Shown here: positions 1 to 5,626 of the stretch, piece by piece
Layout: every line of letters begins with the position of its first letter
Position numbering within the stretch: the first letter of the stretch is position 1
Source of the DNA: an uncultured Flavobacterium sp.
GTDB taxonomy: Bacteria > Bacteroidota > Bacteroidia > Flavobacteriales > Flavobacteriaceae
Assembly: GCA_946479395.1 (NCBI GenBank)
Contig: CAMLFV010000167.1
Coordinates: 1-5,626 of the forward strand
Length of the DNA stretch: 5,626 nucleotides
Direction of reading: 5' to 3'
Program-made: the position numbers and the translations under genes
Notes under the pieces: generated by a model
The model's input: the letters and a program-made list of their open reading frames with translations, nothing else
What the model was told of the DNA's origin: nothing
Databases searched by the model: none

Positions 1-1
1 A

Positions 2-181
2 TTCATTATTCGTTCAAAAGAAAATCGAAAATTTGAGGAATTAGAATCTTTTCTTTATGTGGATAGAACGGATAAAGTGAACCACTCGCAGCGGATGAAA
101 GTGAGCATAGTAAAGCAAGTGCTCAAAATCGATTCATCTGAGTATAAATTTAATAATTATTTTTTAATTTTTTGCGCATAG
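2..181 (+). other. Open frame at left edge, unidentified
   Basis: A reading frame is open from the window edge to a TAG at 179-181. The first 20 codons lie outside the insertion sequence and read FIIRSKENRKFEELESFLYV. The remaining 39 come from the end of the IS and its istB 3' flank. If the outside part is coding, it would be the 3' part of a gene whose natural end was replaced by the IS. I do not recognise the peptide, and 58 bases are too few to decide. It is not recognisable as the missing front part of the AraC regulator found on the other side of the IS. Confidence 0.15.
60..109. repeat. istB-side terminal repeat of the IS21 element (two units)
   Basis: The end contains two directly repeated units, 60-85 (outer, 26 bp) and 86-109 (24 bp). 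Read on the minus strand, both carry a core of the form [G/T]..[G/C]TTCACTTT..TCCG or the variant TGCTCACTTT..TCCG. They are the inverted counterparts of the two outermost units at the other end (2549-2598). IS21-family ends typically carry several such repeats, taken to be transposase binding sites. A third unit inward (110-133) is not recognisable. Confidence 0.8.
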
Positions 182-884
182 ATTCCCCTTTAATATCTAT
201 CCTATGTGCAGTGTGTACAAGGCGATCCAAAATAGCATCTGCTATAGTTTGTTCCCCAATAATATCATGCCATGCTTCAACCGGTAATTGCGAGGCTATG
301 ATAGTACTGTGTTTACCATGCCTGTCTTCTATAATTTCCATAAAAGAGTTCCTGTTGATCGTGTCCAAAGCTTTAAGCCCAAAGTCATCTAAGATCAGCA
401 GATCTTGTTTTTCCAGTTTATTGATTTGTTTTAAATAGGAACCATCTGCTTTTGATGTTTTTAGCATTGTAAACAGTTTATTGGTGTTAAAATACATCAC
501 TTAGTACCCCAATGAGCAAGCTTGATGACCAATTGCAGACGCCATATAACTTTTCCCTGCACCGGTACTCCCAGTAATAAGTATATTTTGTTTTTGGGCT
601 ATAAAATTGCAACTGGAGAAGCGTTGTATTTGATTTTTATCTAAAAACCTTGAGGCATCATAATCGATAGCTTCCATTACGGCGCTGTACCTAAAATGTG
701 CTGCTTGCGTTAATCGTTCTATCTTTCGATTTTGCCGGTCATCCCATTCACTCTGAAGAAGGTATGCAATTAGCTCATCATTGGTGTAGAGGTTTGTGTT
801 CTGTGGTGATAAACTCCCCTCAAAAGCTCTGTACATTCCGTATAACCTTAGCTGTTTCATGTGTTCTAATGTCTGTGTATTCAT
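150..884 (-). pseudogene. istB: istB, IS21-family helper ATPase, one nonsense codon
   Basis: IstB is the AAA+/DnaC-like ATPase that assists the IstA transposase of IS21 elements, probably by selecting or remodelling target DNA. The restored frame is 244 codons, a normal family length. Codon 128 is TAA (503-501), in the context LGY-stop-VMYFNT; a lysine codon AAA changed by one base would fit. Before the stop lie the N-terminal helical region and the Walker A motif GSTGAGKS (about 105-112). After it lie the Walker B motif LLILDD (162-167), the sensor-like IIASQLPVEAWHD and the C-terminal DRLVHTAHRI segment. The stop is followed immediately by GTG and ATG, so the second half (500-150) could in principle restart, but neither half has a complete nucleotide site. 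It begins 19 bp after istA. The start is the ATG at 884, preceded by an A-rich stretch and no Shine-Dalgarno sequence. Confidence 0.88.
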
Positions 885-903
885 TGTTTATTTAAGTTTT
901 AAT

Positions 904-2447
904 TTATTTATAATAATTACTGCCTCTTATATTGCCGTGGCGGGGTATATCGGGTTGTTCTTCAAACTCTTCATCTAAAGTATCCCATCCGTTTTTAAGA
1001 ATGCGTTCTATAATATTTTAATTATGGGCTCCGTATTCCAATGCACGTTTACAGGCATTTTCCAATCGTATATTGCCTACTTTTTTGGCAAGGTGCAAGA
1101 TACCCAAGCAGGATTTAAAAGATTGCTCGGGATGTTGTTTTTTATCTAGTATTTTAATGATTAATACTCTGCAGTAATCTCCTATCTGGTCGGCCCAGGC
1201 AATAAATTTTTCACTACTCCATTCACTGACAAAACGGTGATGGGACGGCATGTGTTCCTTTACGGAGGTGTAGCCATATTTTTGTTTTGACCTTGTATGT
1301 ACTGCCAGTACTTCTTGCTGATGGTAAACTTCCACAACGTTATCAGAATAAATAATCTTAACTTGTTTTCCTATATTTTGATAGGGTACGCGTAATAGTG
1401 TTTGTCTTTTCCGAAGTAAATATGACTGTTTTTATGAACCGTTGCATTGGCAGAACGTTTGATTTCATAGCGTTTTGATGGGAGTGCTTTGAGTTGGTGT
1501 TTTTCAACCTCTTCAAACAAAGAATAGCGTGAGTACTCACGTCCCCTAAAAGACATGTTGTTATGTAATTTAAGCTGTTCTAATATGGCTTTGTTGAGTT
1601 CAGATTTACTATGGAAGGTCTCATTGCGCAACGGAGCAAATATGCGGGTATATATAATGCGCACAGCATTTTCAACAATAGCCTTGTCTCTGGGCTTATA
1701 GGCCCGGGTGGGTAATACTACTGTTTCATAGTAGCTGGCAAAGTCAGCAAAATCTTCGTTTACTTTAGGCTCGTACCGGCTGCTTTTGGTTACGGCTGCT
1801 CTTAAATTATCAGGAACCAAAGCCTGCGGCACGCCTCCATAAAACCAAAGTGCATTTTCAACACAAGCCATAAAATCTTCTTTCTTTTGGCTTTCACAGA
1901 CTTCTACATACGTATATTGGCTGCTGCCCAAAACACAGATAAAAACTTCCAAGTCTTGTATTTCTCCTGTATAAGGATCTACAATAGAGAGCTTTTTGCC
2001 GGTAAAATCAATGAACAGTTTGTCACCAGCTTTATGGGTAAAGTGCAGCACCGCATATAACTCTTTCATCCATTCCCGATACCAATATCTAAACTGGGTA
2101 ATTTTTTAACCATCGGGATGTGTGGTGTAATATTCCTGCCAAAGCAGTTCTTTGGTAACTCCGATTTTACGAAGCTCTTTATCAAAATAAGGAAAGTACT
2201 TTTCTAAAGTTAATAACTGGGGACTTTTGTTCTTATGATCGGATTTAAATAAGTTATTAAGTTCCTCGAGTGTCATAGCCTACACTTCGTAGCTGGTAAG
2301 GTTGTAACGTTTAAAAAAAGCAATATACTTGCTGACGGTGTTGCGCGAAAGTCCTATAATCAGACTTATTTTTCGCTTGCTTACACCTTCGCTGTAGAGC
2401 TTAAAAATCTGTTTTATTTTTCGCATATCTATTTGTGTATTTGCCAT
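904..2447 (-). pseudogene. istA: istA, IS21-family DDE transposase, multiply broken
   Basis: IstA cuts and joins the ends of IS21 elements. Restoring one base gives 514 residues, about the usual length. In order: an N-terminal helix-turn-helix (about 10-45, with GVSKRKISLIIGLSRNTVSK); a linker; an integrase catalytic core with the D of LFIDFTGKK (about 147), the D of LVPDNLRAAV (about 213) and the E of KAIVENAV (about 259); and a C-terminal region ending in the HGNIRG..YYK tail. Lesions seen: TAG at codon 56 (2282-2280), TAA at codon 114 (2108-2106, within HPDG-stop-KITQF), a one-base loss at about 1388/1389 (HYYA, then a shift; restoring GTA gives HYYAVPYQNIGKQV), and TAA at codon 477 (1020-1018, within GAHN-stop-NIIER). 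The start is the ATG at 2447. The stop is at 906-904, just before istB. All three catalytic residues survive, so decay is recent enough to reconstruct. Confidence 0.9.
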
Positions 2448-2469
2448 GATCTTTTTAGTAAAAAAGATC
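2448..2469 (-). promoter_or_regulatory. Hairpin abutting the istA start codon
   Basis: A perfect 9-bp inverted repeat (GATCTTTTT / AAAAAGATC, 4-base loop) ends one base before the istA ATG on the transcribed strand. If the message starts upstream of it, the fold would cover the ribosome entry region and could limit transposase translation, as known for some other insertion sequences. That role is inference. The stem is A/U rich and has no following U-tract on the minus strand, so it is not a good terminator in that direction. Confidence 0.5.
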
Positions 2470-2500
2470 GGAAAATCTTTACAGATAGAATCAATTTTTA

Positions 2501-2598
2501 GTGGTTCACCTTCACCCGTTGCAGGTGGTTCACTTTTAGCCGTTGCGCTATGCTCACTTTAATCCGCTGAAGGTGGTATACTATAGCCGTTTTTTGCA
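2501..2598. repeat. istA-side terminal repeats of the IS21 element (four units)
   Basis: Four head-to-tail units in exact 24-bp register occupy 2501-2524, 2525-2548, 2549-2572 and 2573-2598 (the last is 26 bp and forms the tip ending in GCA). Units 1 and 2 begin GTGGTTCAC and contain CCGTTGC. Unit 3 begins TATGCTCACTTT. Unit 4 begins GTGGTATAC and contains CCGTT. The two outer units pair with the two units at the other end (60-109) in inverted orientation, while units 1 and 2 are extra on this side. The 24-bp spacing would place transposase subunits at regular intervals of a little over two helical turns (inference). Confidence 0.82.
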
Positions 2599-2788
2599 TA
2601 TTACCGAGAAACTTGTGCAAGAAAGTTTAAGGCTTCTTAAGCACAGTAAATATTCAATCACACAGATAGCGTACGAACTTGATTTTAGCGATGAGGCAAA
2701 TTTTTCTAATTTCATAAAGAAAAACGTGGGACAAACACCACGTGAATTACGTGCTAGAAATGGTGTGTTAAGAAACAGGCAAGATTAA
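2597..2788 (+). pseudogene. AraC-family regulator, C-terminal HTH remnant
   Basis: The surviving 63 codons begin HITEKLVQESLRLLKHS and continue through SITQIAYELDFSDEANFSNF and the family signature VGQTPRELR. This is the second helix-turn-helix half of an AraC/XylS DNA-binding domain, in the style of Bacteroidota regulators. The ligand-binding or N-terminal domain and the first helix-turn-helix are missing, because the gene begins at the end of the IS21 element. The reading frame stays open backwards into the IS end to a TTG at 2543 and has no ATG, so any product would be a short chimeric peptide unlikely to bind DNA as the parent did. It ends with TAA 20 bp before a strong terminator hairpin. 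It is convergent with the neighbouring dehydrogenase gene, which it may once have regulated (inference). Confidence 0.8.
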
Positions 2789-2807
2789 AGCCAAATCCCT
2801 ATTTAGT

Positions 2808-2850
2808 AAAAAGGTTAAGTACTGCAGTCCATACAGTCCTTAACCTTTTT
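2808..2850. terminator. Bidirectional intrinsic terminator between araC remnant and SDR gene
   Basis: There is a perfect 12-bp stem (AAAAAGGTTAAG at 2808-2819, CTTAACCTTTTT at 2839-2850) with a 19-base loop. The T-run on each strand (five T's in the stem plus further T-rich DNA at 2857-2862 on the plus strand) suits termination in both directions. It lies between two convergent genes, 20 bp after the araC stop and 22 bp beyond the SDR stop. Confidence 0.8.
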
Positions 2851-2872
2851 TAAATTTTTTTTGTGCCGAGGG

Positions 2873-3667
2873 CTACTGGTCATCGGTAGGCTCTTGCTGC
2901 TTTTTCATTTGTTCAGCAATCATCGTATCAGGCATAATATGGCTCATCAGTACCTGCATTTTGTTTTTAAATCCCGATACTACCTTATCTTTACCTGACA
3001 TCAGTGCCTTATAACCGTCTTTTGCAACATCTGCAGGATCTGCCATTTTTTCTTTATCTTGTACCGCTTTGCTGTCAAGCATATCCGCCTTGTTAAAAAA
3101 ATCCGTATCGGTAACACCCGGTAGCAGGGCGGTAACAGTGATCTCAGTATCTTTAACCTCTGAGCGGATGGATTCGGTAAACGACAGTACAAAAGCCTTG
3201 GTACCGTGATAAACAGCCTGCCATGGTCCCGGAGCCGTACTGGCAATTGATGCAAGATTTAATATTTTACCTTCATTTCTAGCAATCATTTCCCTGATAA
3301 AATGTTTGGTCAGTATTATTGTTGATGAAATATTTAAATCAACAATATCCAGTTCGCGGTCAATTTCGTTATCCTTGAATAGCCCGTAAACTCCCTGCCC
3401 CGCATTGTTTACCAGCACATTAATTTCAATCCCTCTTTGCTTAATTTCATCACAAAGCTCAAATGCATCCTGCCTGTTGAAAAGATCTTTTGAAATTGTT
3501 ACTACCTCCACGCCGTAATCGCTCAGGTTCTGCGAAGTAGTTTCGAGCTCTTCATTGCTTCGCGCTACAATTACTAGATTGAAGTTGTCCTTTGGAAAAA
3601 AGTTTTGCCAGTTCGTAGCCTATTCCGCTGGTTGCACCGGTAAAAGCGCATAATTCTTCTTTTCCAT
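2873..3667 (-). pseudogene. Short-chain dehydrogenase/reductase with two compensating frameshifts
   Basis: This is a classical SDR of about 264 residues: a cytosolic NAD(P)(H)-dependent oxidoreductase whose substrate cannot be told from sequence. Visible motifs are TGATSGIG (about 10-17, in the shifted frame), NNAG (87-90), a candidate catalytic Asn in DLNIS (about 112), Ser in NLAS (about 140) and YHGTK (Tyr153, Lys157). The ATG at 3667 opens MEKKNYAL. A base is then missing at about 3644/3643, which leads to a TAG at 3622-3620. The TGATSGIGYELAKLFSK segment is readable only in the next frame. An extra G at 3590/3589 restores the original frame, which then continues DNFNLVIVARS to the end. 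Translation from the GTG at 3511 would give an intact 212-residue piece, but it lacks the cofactor-binding loop. Both indels lie in short base runs, so a consensus sequencing error is a real alternative to decay. Confidence 0.85.
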
Positions 3668-3790
3668 AATAAGTTATAATTAATGTTGTTTCAGCAATTT
3701 TTATTTGTAGCCTTATTAAACAGGTGCTTTAATTCTGCTCGAGCTCTTGAGATCTATACTTTAGAATAGTCGTTGTAAGATACATCATGT

Positions 3791-3805
3791 AAACATTATA
3801 TGTTT
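3791..3805. promoter_or_regulatory. Small palindrome, possible operator
   Basis: AAACAT-TAT-ATGTTT is a perfect 6-bp inverted repeat around three central bases, about 125 bp upstream of the SDR start. Further AT-rich symmetry (GTTT-TAT-AAAC) follows directly. It has the size of a dimeric repressor site, but chance palindromes are common in such AT-rich DNA. Confidence 0.2.
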
Positions 3806-3821
3806 TATAAACGATAGATGT

Positions 3822-3861
3822 AAAAACACACTCATTTAACCTACCAAAGCAATGAGTGTGT
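3822..3861 (-). terminator. Orphan terminator-like hairpin on the minus strand
   Basis: A perfect 11-bp stem (ACACACTCATT at 3826-3836, AATGAGTGTGT at 3851-3861) has a 14-base loop. On the minus strand the stem runs straight into five T's (3826-3822), the form of an intrinsic terminator. On the plus strand no U-tract follows. No minus-strand gene lies upstream of it (up to 4190). It could therefore end an unannotated small RNA starting somewhere in 3870-4150, stop read-through from the yihY promoter region, or be a remnant. Confidence 0.5.
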
Positions 3862-4005
3862 AAAATTCTGTTCTTCAAAACTGAAATTGTACATCCAATA
3901 GTTGTGCCGCGATTAAATAAAAAACTAATATTCGTTAAAGCCATTGCTATACTATTTCTGTATAAATTTTATTATAAAGTAAAAGTGTTTAAAAGTTCTA
4001 CATTC

Positions 4006-4021
4006 TGTGAAAAATTTCACA
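4006..4021. promoter_or_regulatory. CRP/FNR-like palindrome TGTGA-N6-TCACA
   Basis: TGTGAAAAATTTCACA is a perfect 7-bp inverted repeat (TGTGAAA / TTTCACA) that also matches the textbook CRP half-site spacing, TGTGA then six bases then TCACA. It sits 170 bp upstream of the yihY start and about 340 bp upstream of the SDR start, so it could serve either gene. Bacteroidota have Crp/Fnr-family regulators, but their sites are less well known, so the match to the E. coli consensus is suggestive only. Confidence 0.35.
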
Positions 4022-4190
4022 AGGCACAAGTATGGGTCTATCAAATTACAATTTCCTTTGTAAGCCAACCCTAAGAGTTTATTTCCAGAATGGTTCTAAG
4101 TTATGTTTTGTTAAGTTGTAGTCTATAATCTTTTAGAAATTACTGCTTGGTTTGCAATTTGCTGTTTTCTTTGCTAATAGATATGGTAAC

Positions 4191-5135
4191 ATGGTAAAAA
4201 AAACTTTTTTTAAATCGGCATTCTCAATCCTTAAAGAAACCGTTAATACCTTTATGGAAAATAAAGGTTTAAAGCTCAGTGCTTCACTTGCATATTACAC
4301 GTTGTTTTCAATGGCGCCACTACTACTTTTAGTAATCTCATTGGCTGGAGCTTTTTTTGGAAGGGAAGCGATCGAAGGAAGTGTTTTCGCAGAATTAAAC
4401 GGACTCATAGGGAATGAAGCTGCAGCACAGATACAGCAAATCATCAAAAATATGGAACTTTCGGGTAGTACCACTTTATCTCTGGTGATTGGTGCTGTGA
4501 GTTTGATAATAGGTGCTACTACTGTTTTCGGAGACATTCAGGATTCTGTAAATAAAATATGGAGCGTAAAAGCAAAACCAGAGAAAGGATGGCTTAAATT
4601 GGTTAAAGACCGCCTTTTGTCGGGGTCCATAATAATAGGTTTGGGATTTTTACTTATTGTTGCATTGATAGTAAACGGAGCAGTTTCGGCATTGGATTAC
4701 ATGTTAAAGGGCTGGTTGCCCGATTTTTCGGTTATACTTTTAACCGTACTGAGTATATTGATAAACCTCATAATACTTTCACTTTTATTTGGTGTTATTT
4801 ATAAGATTCTTCCCGATGCAAAAATCAAGTGGCGCGATGTTAGGGCAGGTGCACTCTTTACGTCGGCACTTTTTATGTTGGGAAGATATGCGATCGGAAT
4901 CTATATTGATAAAGCCGATGTAGGATCACCTTATGGTGCGGCAGGTTCGCTTATCATCATACTAATCTGGGTATATTATTCTGCGGTAATCTTGTATATA
5001 AGTGCATCATTTACAAAAGTATATGCTGCTGCCAAAGGTGAAAACATCAAGCCGTCTGATCACGCGGTGTATGTGGAAGAAAAAGAAGTGGAAAGCGATA
5101 ATGAATCAGTATTGAAAGATGTTCATCCGCAGTAA
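4191..5135 (+). CDS. YihY/BrkB-family inner-membrane protein
   Basis: The protein has 314 residues and about six predicted membrane spans (roughly 31-56, 95-115, 142-165, 180-204, 217-238 and 250-273). Family hallmarks are ASLAYYTLFSMAPLL near the first span, FGDIQDSVNKIW (113-124), YKILPDAKIKWRDVRAGA (about 204-221) and GSPYGAAGSLIIILIWVYYSA (about 245-265). The C-terminal 30 or so residues are a charged, acidic cytoplasmic-type tail. The family was once annotated as ribonuclease BN, which is now considered wrong; its true function is not settled, and transport or envelope roles have been proposed. I chose the ATG at 4191 (MVKKTFFK); the frame is open 13 codons further to a TTG at 4152, which is a less likely start. 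No Shine-Dalgarno sequence is visible, as usual for Bacteroidota. The gene is intact and convergent with nnr, 50 bp apart, with no clear hairpin between them. Confidence 0.93.
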   Translation: MVKKTFFKSAFSILKETVNTFMENKGLKLSASLAYYTLFSMAPLLLLVISLAGAFFGREAIEGSVFAELNGLIGNEAAAQIQQIIKNMELSGSTTLSLVIGAVSLIIGATTVFGDIQDSVNKIWSVKAKPEKGWLKLVKDRLLSGSIIIGLGFLLIVALIVNGAVSALDYMLKGWLPDFSVILLTVLSILINLIILSLLFGVIYKILPDAKIKWRDVRAGALFTSALFMLGRYAIGIYIDKADVGSPYGAAGSLIIILIWVYYSAVILYISASFTKVYAAAKGENIKPSDHAVYVEEKEVESDNESVLKDVHPQ

Positions 5136-5185
5136 AAATTTAAAAAAATCAAGATACAAATACGATATGGTTCAGTAATACACGT

Positions 5186-5626
5186 TTAAATCTGCCAGTC
5201 ATTATTATGGTCGGTTAGTAGATTGCGTAATGTTAAAGGTAAGTGTTCTGCAAGTACTGATGCCGGCGTTACCTCGTACTGTTCAGCCAATTCATCTCCT
5301 GCTTTTCCGTGTACAAAGCAACCCATAACAGCCGCGTTAAAGGCAGAGTATCCTCTAGCTAAAAAAGCGCTGATACATCCTGTAAGTACATCTCCCATTC
5401 CTCCCTGCGCCATTGCGGGATTTCCTGTTGAATTGATAAAAACCTTACCTTCCTCGTTAATAATGTAGGTATACTGGTTTTTAAGTACAATAATGCATTG
5501 CAGTTCTTTAGCCTGTATTCTGGCTGTCTGTATACGGCTGTACCAGCTTGTATGGATACCAAATAGACGGTCAAATTCCTTTACATGAGGTGTTAATATT
5601 AAGGGGTTTGAAATATACTTTTTCAG
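5186..5626 (-). CDS. nnrD: ADP-dependent NAD(P)H-hydrate dehydratase domain (Nnr/YjeF C-terminal), partial
   Basis: This domain repairs damaged cofactor by dehydrating NADHX and NADPHX back to NADH and NADPH, using ATP or ADP as co-substrate in the cytosol. The 146 visible residues are the C-terminal part of the protein; the frame is open across the right edge, so the start lies outside. Motifs in order: LTPHVKEFDRLFG (fragment residues 11-23), IIVLKN (45-50), the nucleotide-binding and catalytic GNPAMAQGGMGDVLTG (68-83, with the expected catalytic Asp at 79), then FNAAVMGCFVHGKAGD. It ends DWQI-stop. In Bacteroidota this domain is usually the back half of a bifunctional Nnr protein with an N-terminal epimerase domain; whether that holds here cannot be seen. 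An ATG inside the frame at 5413 is internal, not the gene start. Confidence 0.93.
   Translation of the reverse strand: MKKYISNPLILTPHVKEFDRLFGIHTSWYSRIQTARIQAKELQCIIVLKNQYTYIINEEGKVFINSTGNPAMAQGGMGDVLTGCISAFLARGYSAFNAAVMGCFVHGKAGDELAEQYEVTPASVLAEHLPLTLRNLLTDHNNDWQI

Larger units (their letters stand above)
60..2598 (-). mobile_element. Degenerate IS21-family insertion sequence (about 2.54 kb)
   Basis: The element has IS21-family layout: istA followed by istB on the same strand, bounded by ends that start TG and finish CA. The outermost 50 bases of each end align as inverted repeats. The two outer 26-bp units match at 19 of 26 positions and the next 24-bp units at 20 of 24. The right boundary at 2598 is supported independently, because AraC-family coding sequence begins exactly there (codon CAT, 2597-2599). 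The left boundary at 60 rests on alignment to the right end; 58 is an alternative. No target-site duplication is visible: the left flank ends TTTATG and the right flank begins TATTAC. Both genes are broken, so the copy cannot move by itself. Its ends look preserved enough that a related active copy might act on it, which is inference. Confidence 0.85.
3668..4190. other. Non-coding divergent upstream region
   Basis: About 520 bp separate the starts of the divergent SDR and YihY genes. Two short open frames here (minus 3729-3944, plus 3856-4074) overlap each other and have low-complexity, unrecognised translations, so I do not call them genes. The stretch is AT-rich and holds three inverted repeats listed separately. 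A promoter for yihY is expected in the last 100 bp. A TATAAT at 4124-4129, 17 bp after TTATGT, is the best box I can see, but no clear Bacteroidota-type TAnnTTTG box is present, so I do not call it. Confidence 0.6.

Noticed and set aside
172..438. Plus-strand open frame
   Set aside because: It lies antisense to the second half of istB, which has clear ATPase motifs; it is a shadow frame.
698..978. Two overlapping plus-strand open frames
   Set aside because: They are antisense to istB and the istA end and have no recognisable protein features.
1018..1335. A separate 105-codon gene downstream of istA
   Set aside because: Its translation is the C-terminal region of IstA (EVYHQQEVLAVHTRSKQ) after the frameshift, and a further coding stretch continues past its stop to 904.
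150..2447. Stop-codon reassignment or programmed recoding in the IS genes
   Set aside because: Both TAA and TAG occur at sense positions together with a plain frameshift, while neighbouring genes end normally at TAA. Decay is simpler.
60..2598. CRISPR array or other novel system suggested by regular repeats at 2501-2598
   Set aside because: Units are contiguous with no spacers and match the opposite end of the IS in inverted orientation, as expected for transposase binding sites.
3001..3255. Minus-strand open frame within the dehydrogenase
   Set aside because: It is an alternate frame of the SDR gene, whose own frame has the YxxxK and NNAG motifs.
3729..4074. Two short open frames in the divergent intergenic region
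   Set aside because: They overlap on opposite strands, have no recognisable motifs or initiation signals, and are interrupted by inverted repeats that look regulatory.
4152..4190. Upstream TTG start for the YihY protein
   Set aside because: The 13 extra residues are not typical of the family. The ATG at 4191 gives a normal N terminus with basic residues before the first membrane span.
5359..5574. Minus-strand open frame overlapping nnr
   Set aside because: It is an alternate frame. The nnr frame is open to the window edge with TPHVKEF and GGMGD motifs.

Overview
The window looks like a chromosomal segment from an AT-rich Bacteroidota bacterium, most likely a Flavobacteriia/Flavobacterium relative. 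This rests on the protein styles (an IstA ending in a HGNIRG..YY tail, an AraC-type HTH, YihY/BrkB and Nnr proteins), the low GC and the lack of Shine-Dalgarno sequences. It is inference; no database search was possible.

Left half (about 60-2598): one complete but dead IS21-family insertion sequence on the minus strand. Both ends can be placed from a terminal TG...CA and from related 24-bp repeat units at the two ends (four at the istA end, two at the istB end). The transposase gene istA (904-2447) is a single reading frame carrying three in-frame stops and one frameshift. Its helper ATPase gene istB (150-884) carries one in-frame stop between Walker A and Walker B. The DDE residues and ATPase motifs themselves remain readable. 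A 9-bp-stem hairpin abuts the istA start codon. The right end of the element lies inside an AraC-family regulator gene, of which only the C-terminal helix-turn-helix portion survives (2597-2788). The sequence left of the element is not recognisably the missing front part, and no target duplication is visible, so the locus has probably been rearranged.

Middle (2800-3667): a bidirectional terminator separates the araC remnant from a minus-strand short-chain dehydrogenase/reductase gene. That gene is full length, but two opposite single-base indels flank its nucleotide-binding TGxxxGxG motif. They create an out-of-frame segment with a stop, so it is either a young pseudogene or a sequence error.

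Right half (3668-5626): about 520 bp of non-coding, divergent upstream DNA holds a perfect TGTGA-N6-TCACA palindrome, a strong orphan hairpin and a smaller palindrome. It is followed by an intact YihY/BrkB-family inner-membrane protein gene (plus strand). Convergent with that gene is the 3' part of an NAD(P)HX dehydratase (Nnr, YjeF C-terminal domain) gene that runs off the right edge.

I see no novel multi-gene system. The window is best described as ordinary chromosomal genes next to a decaying IS21 element, with a few regulatory-looking sites worth checking.
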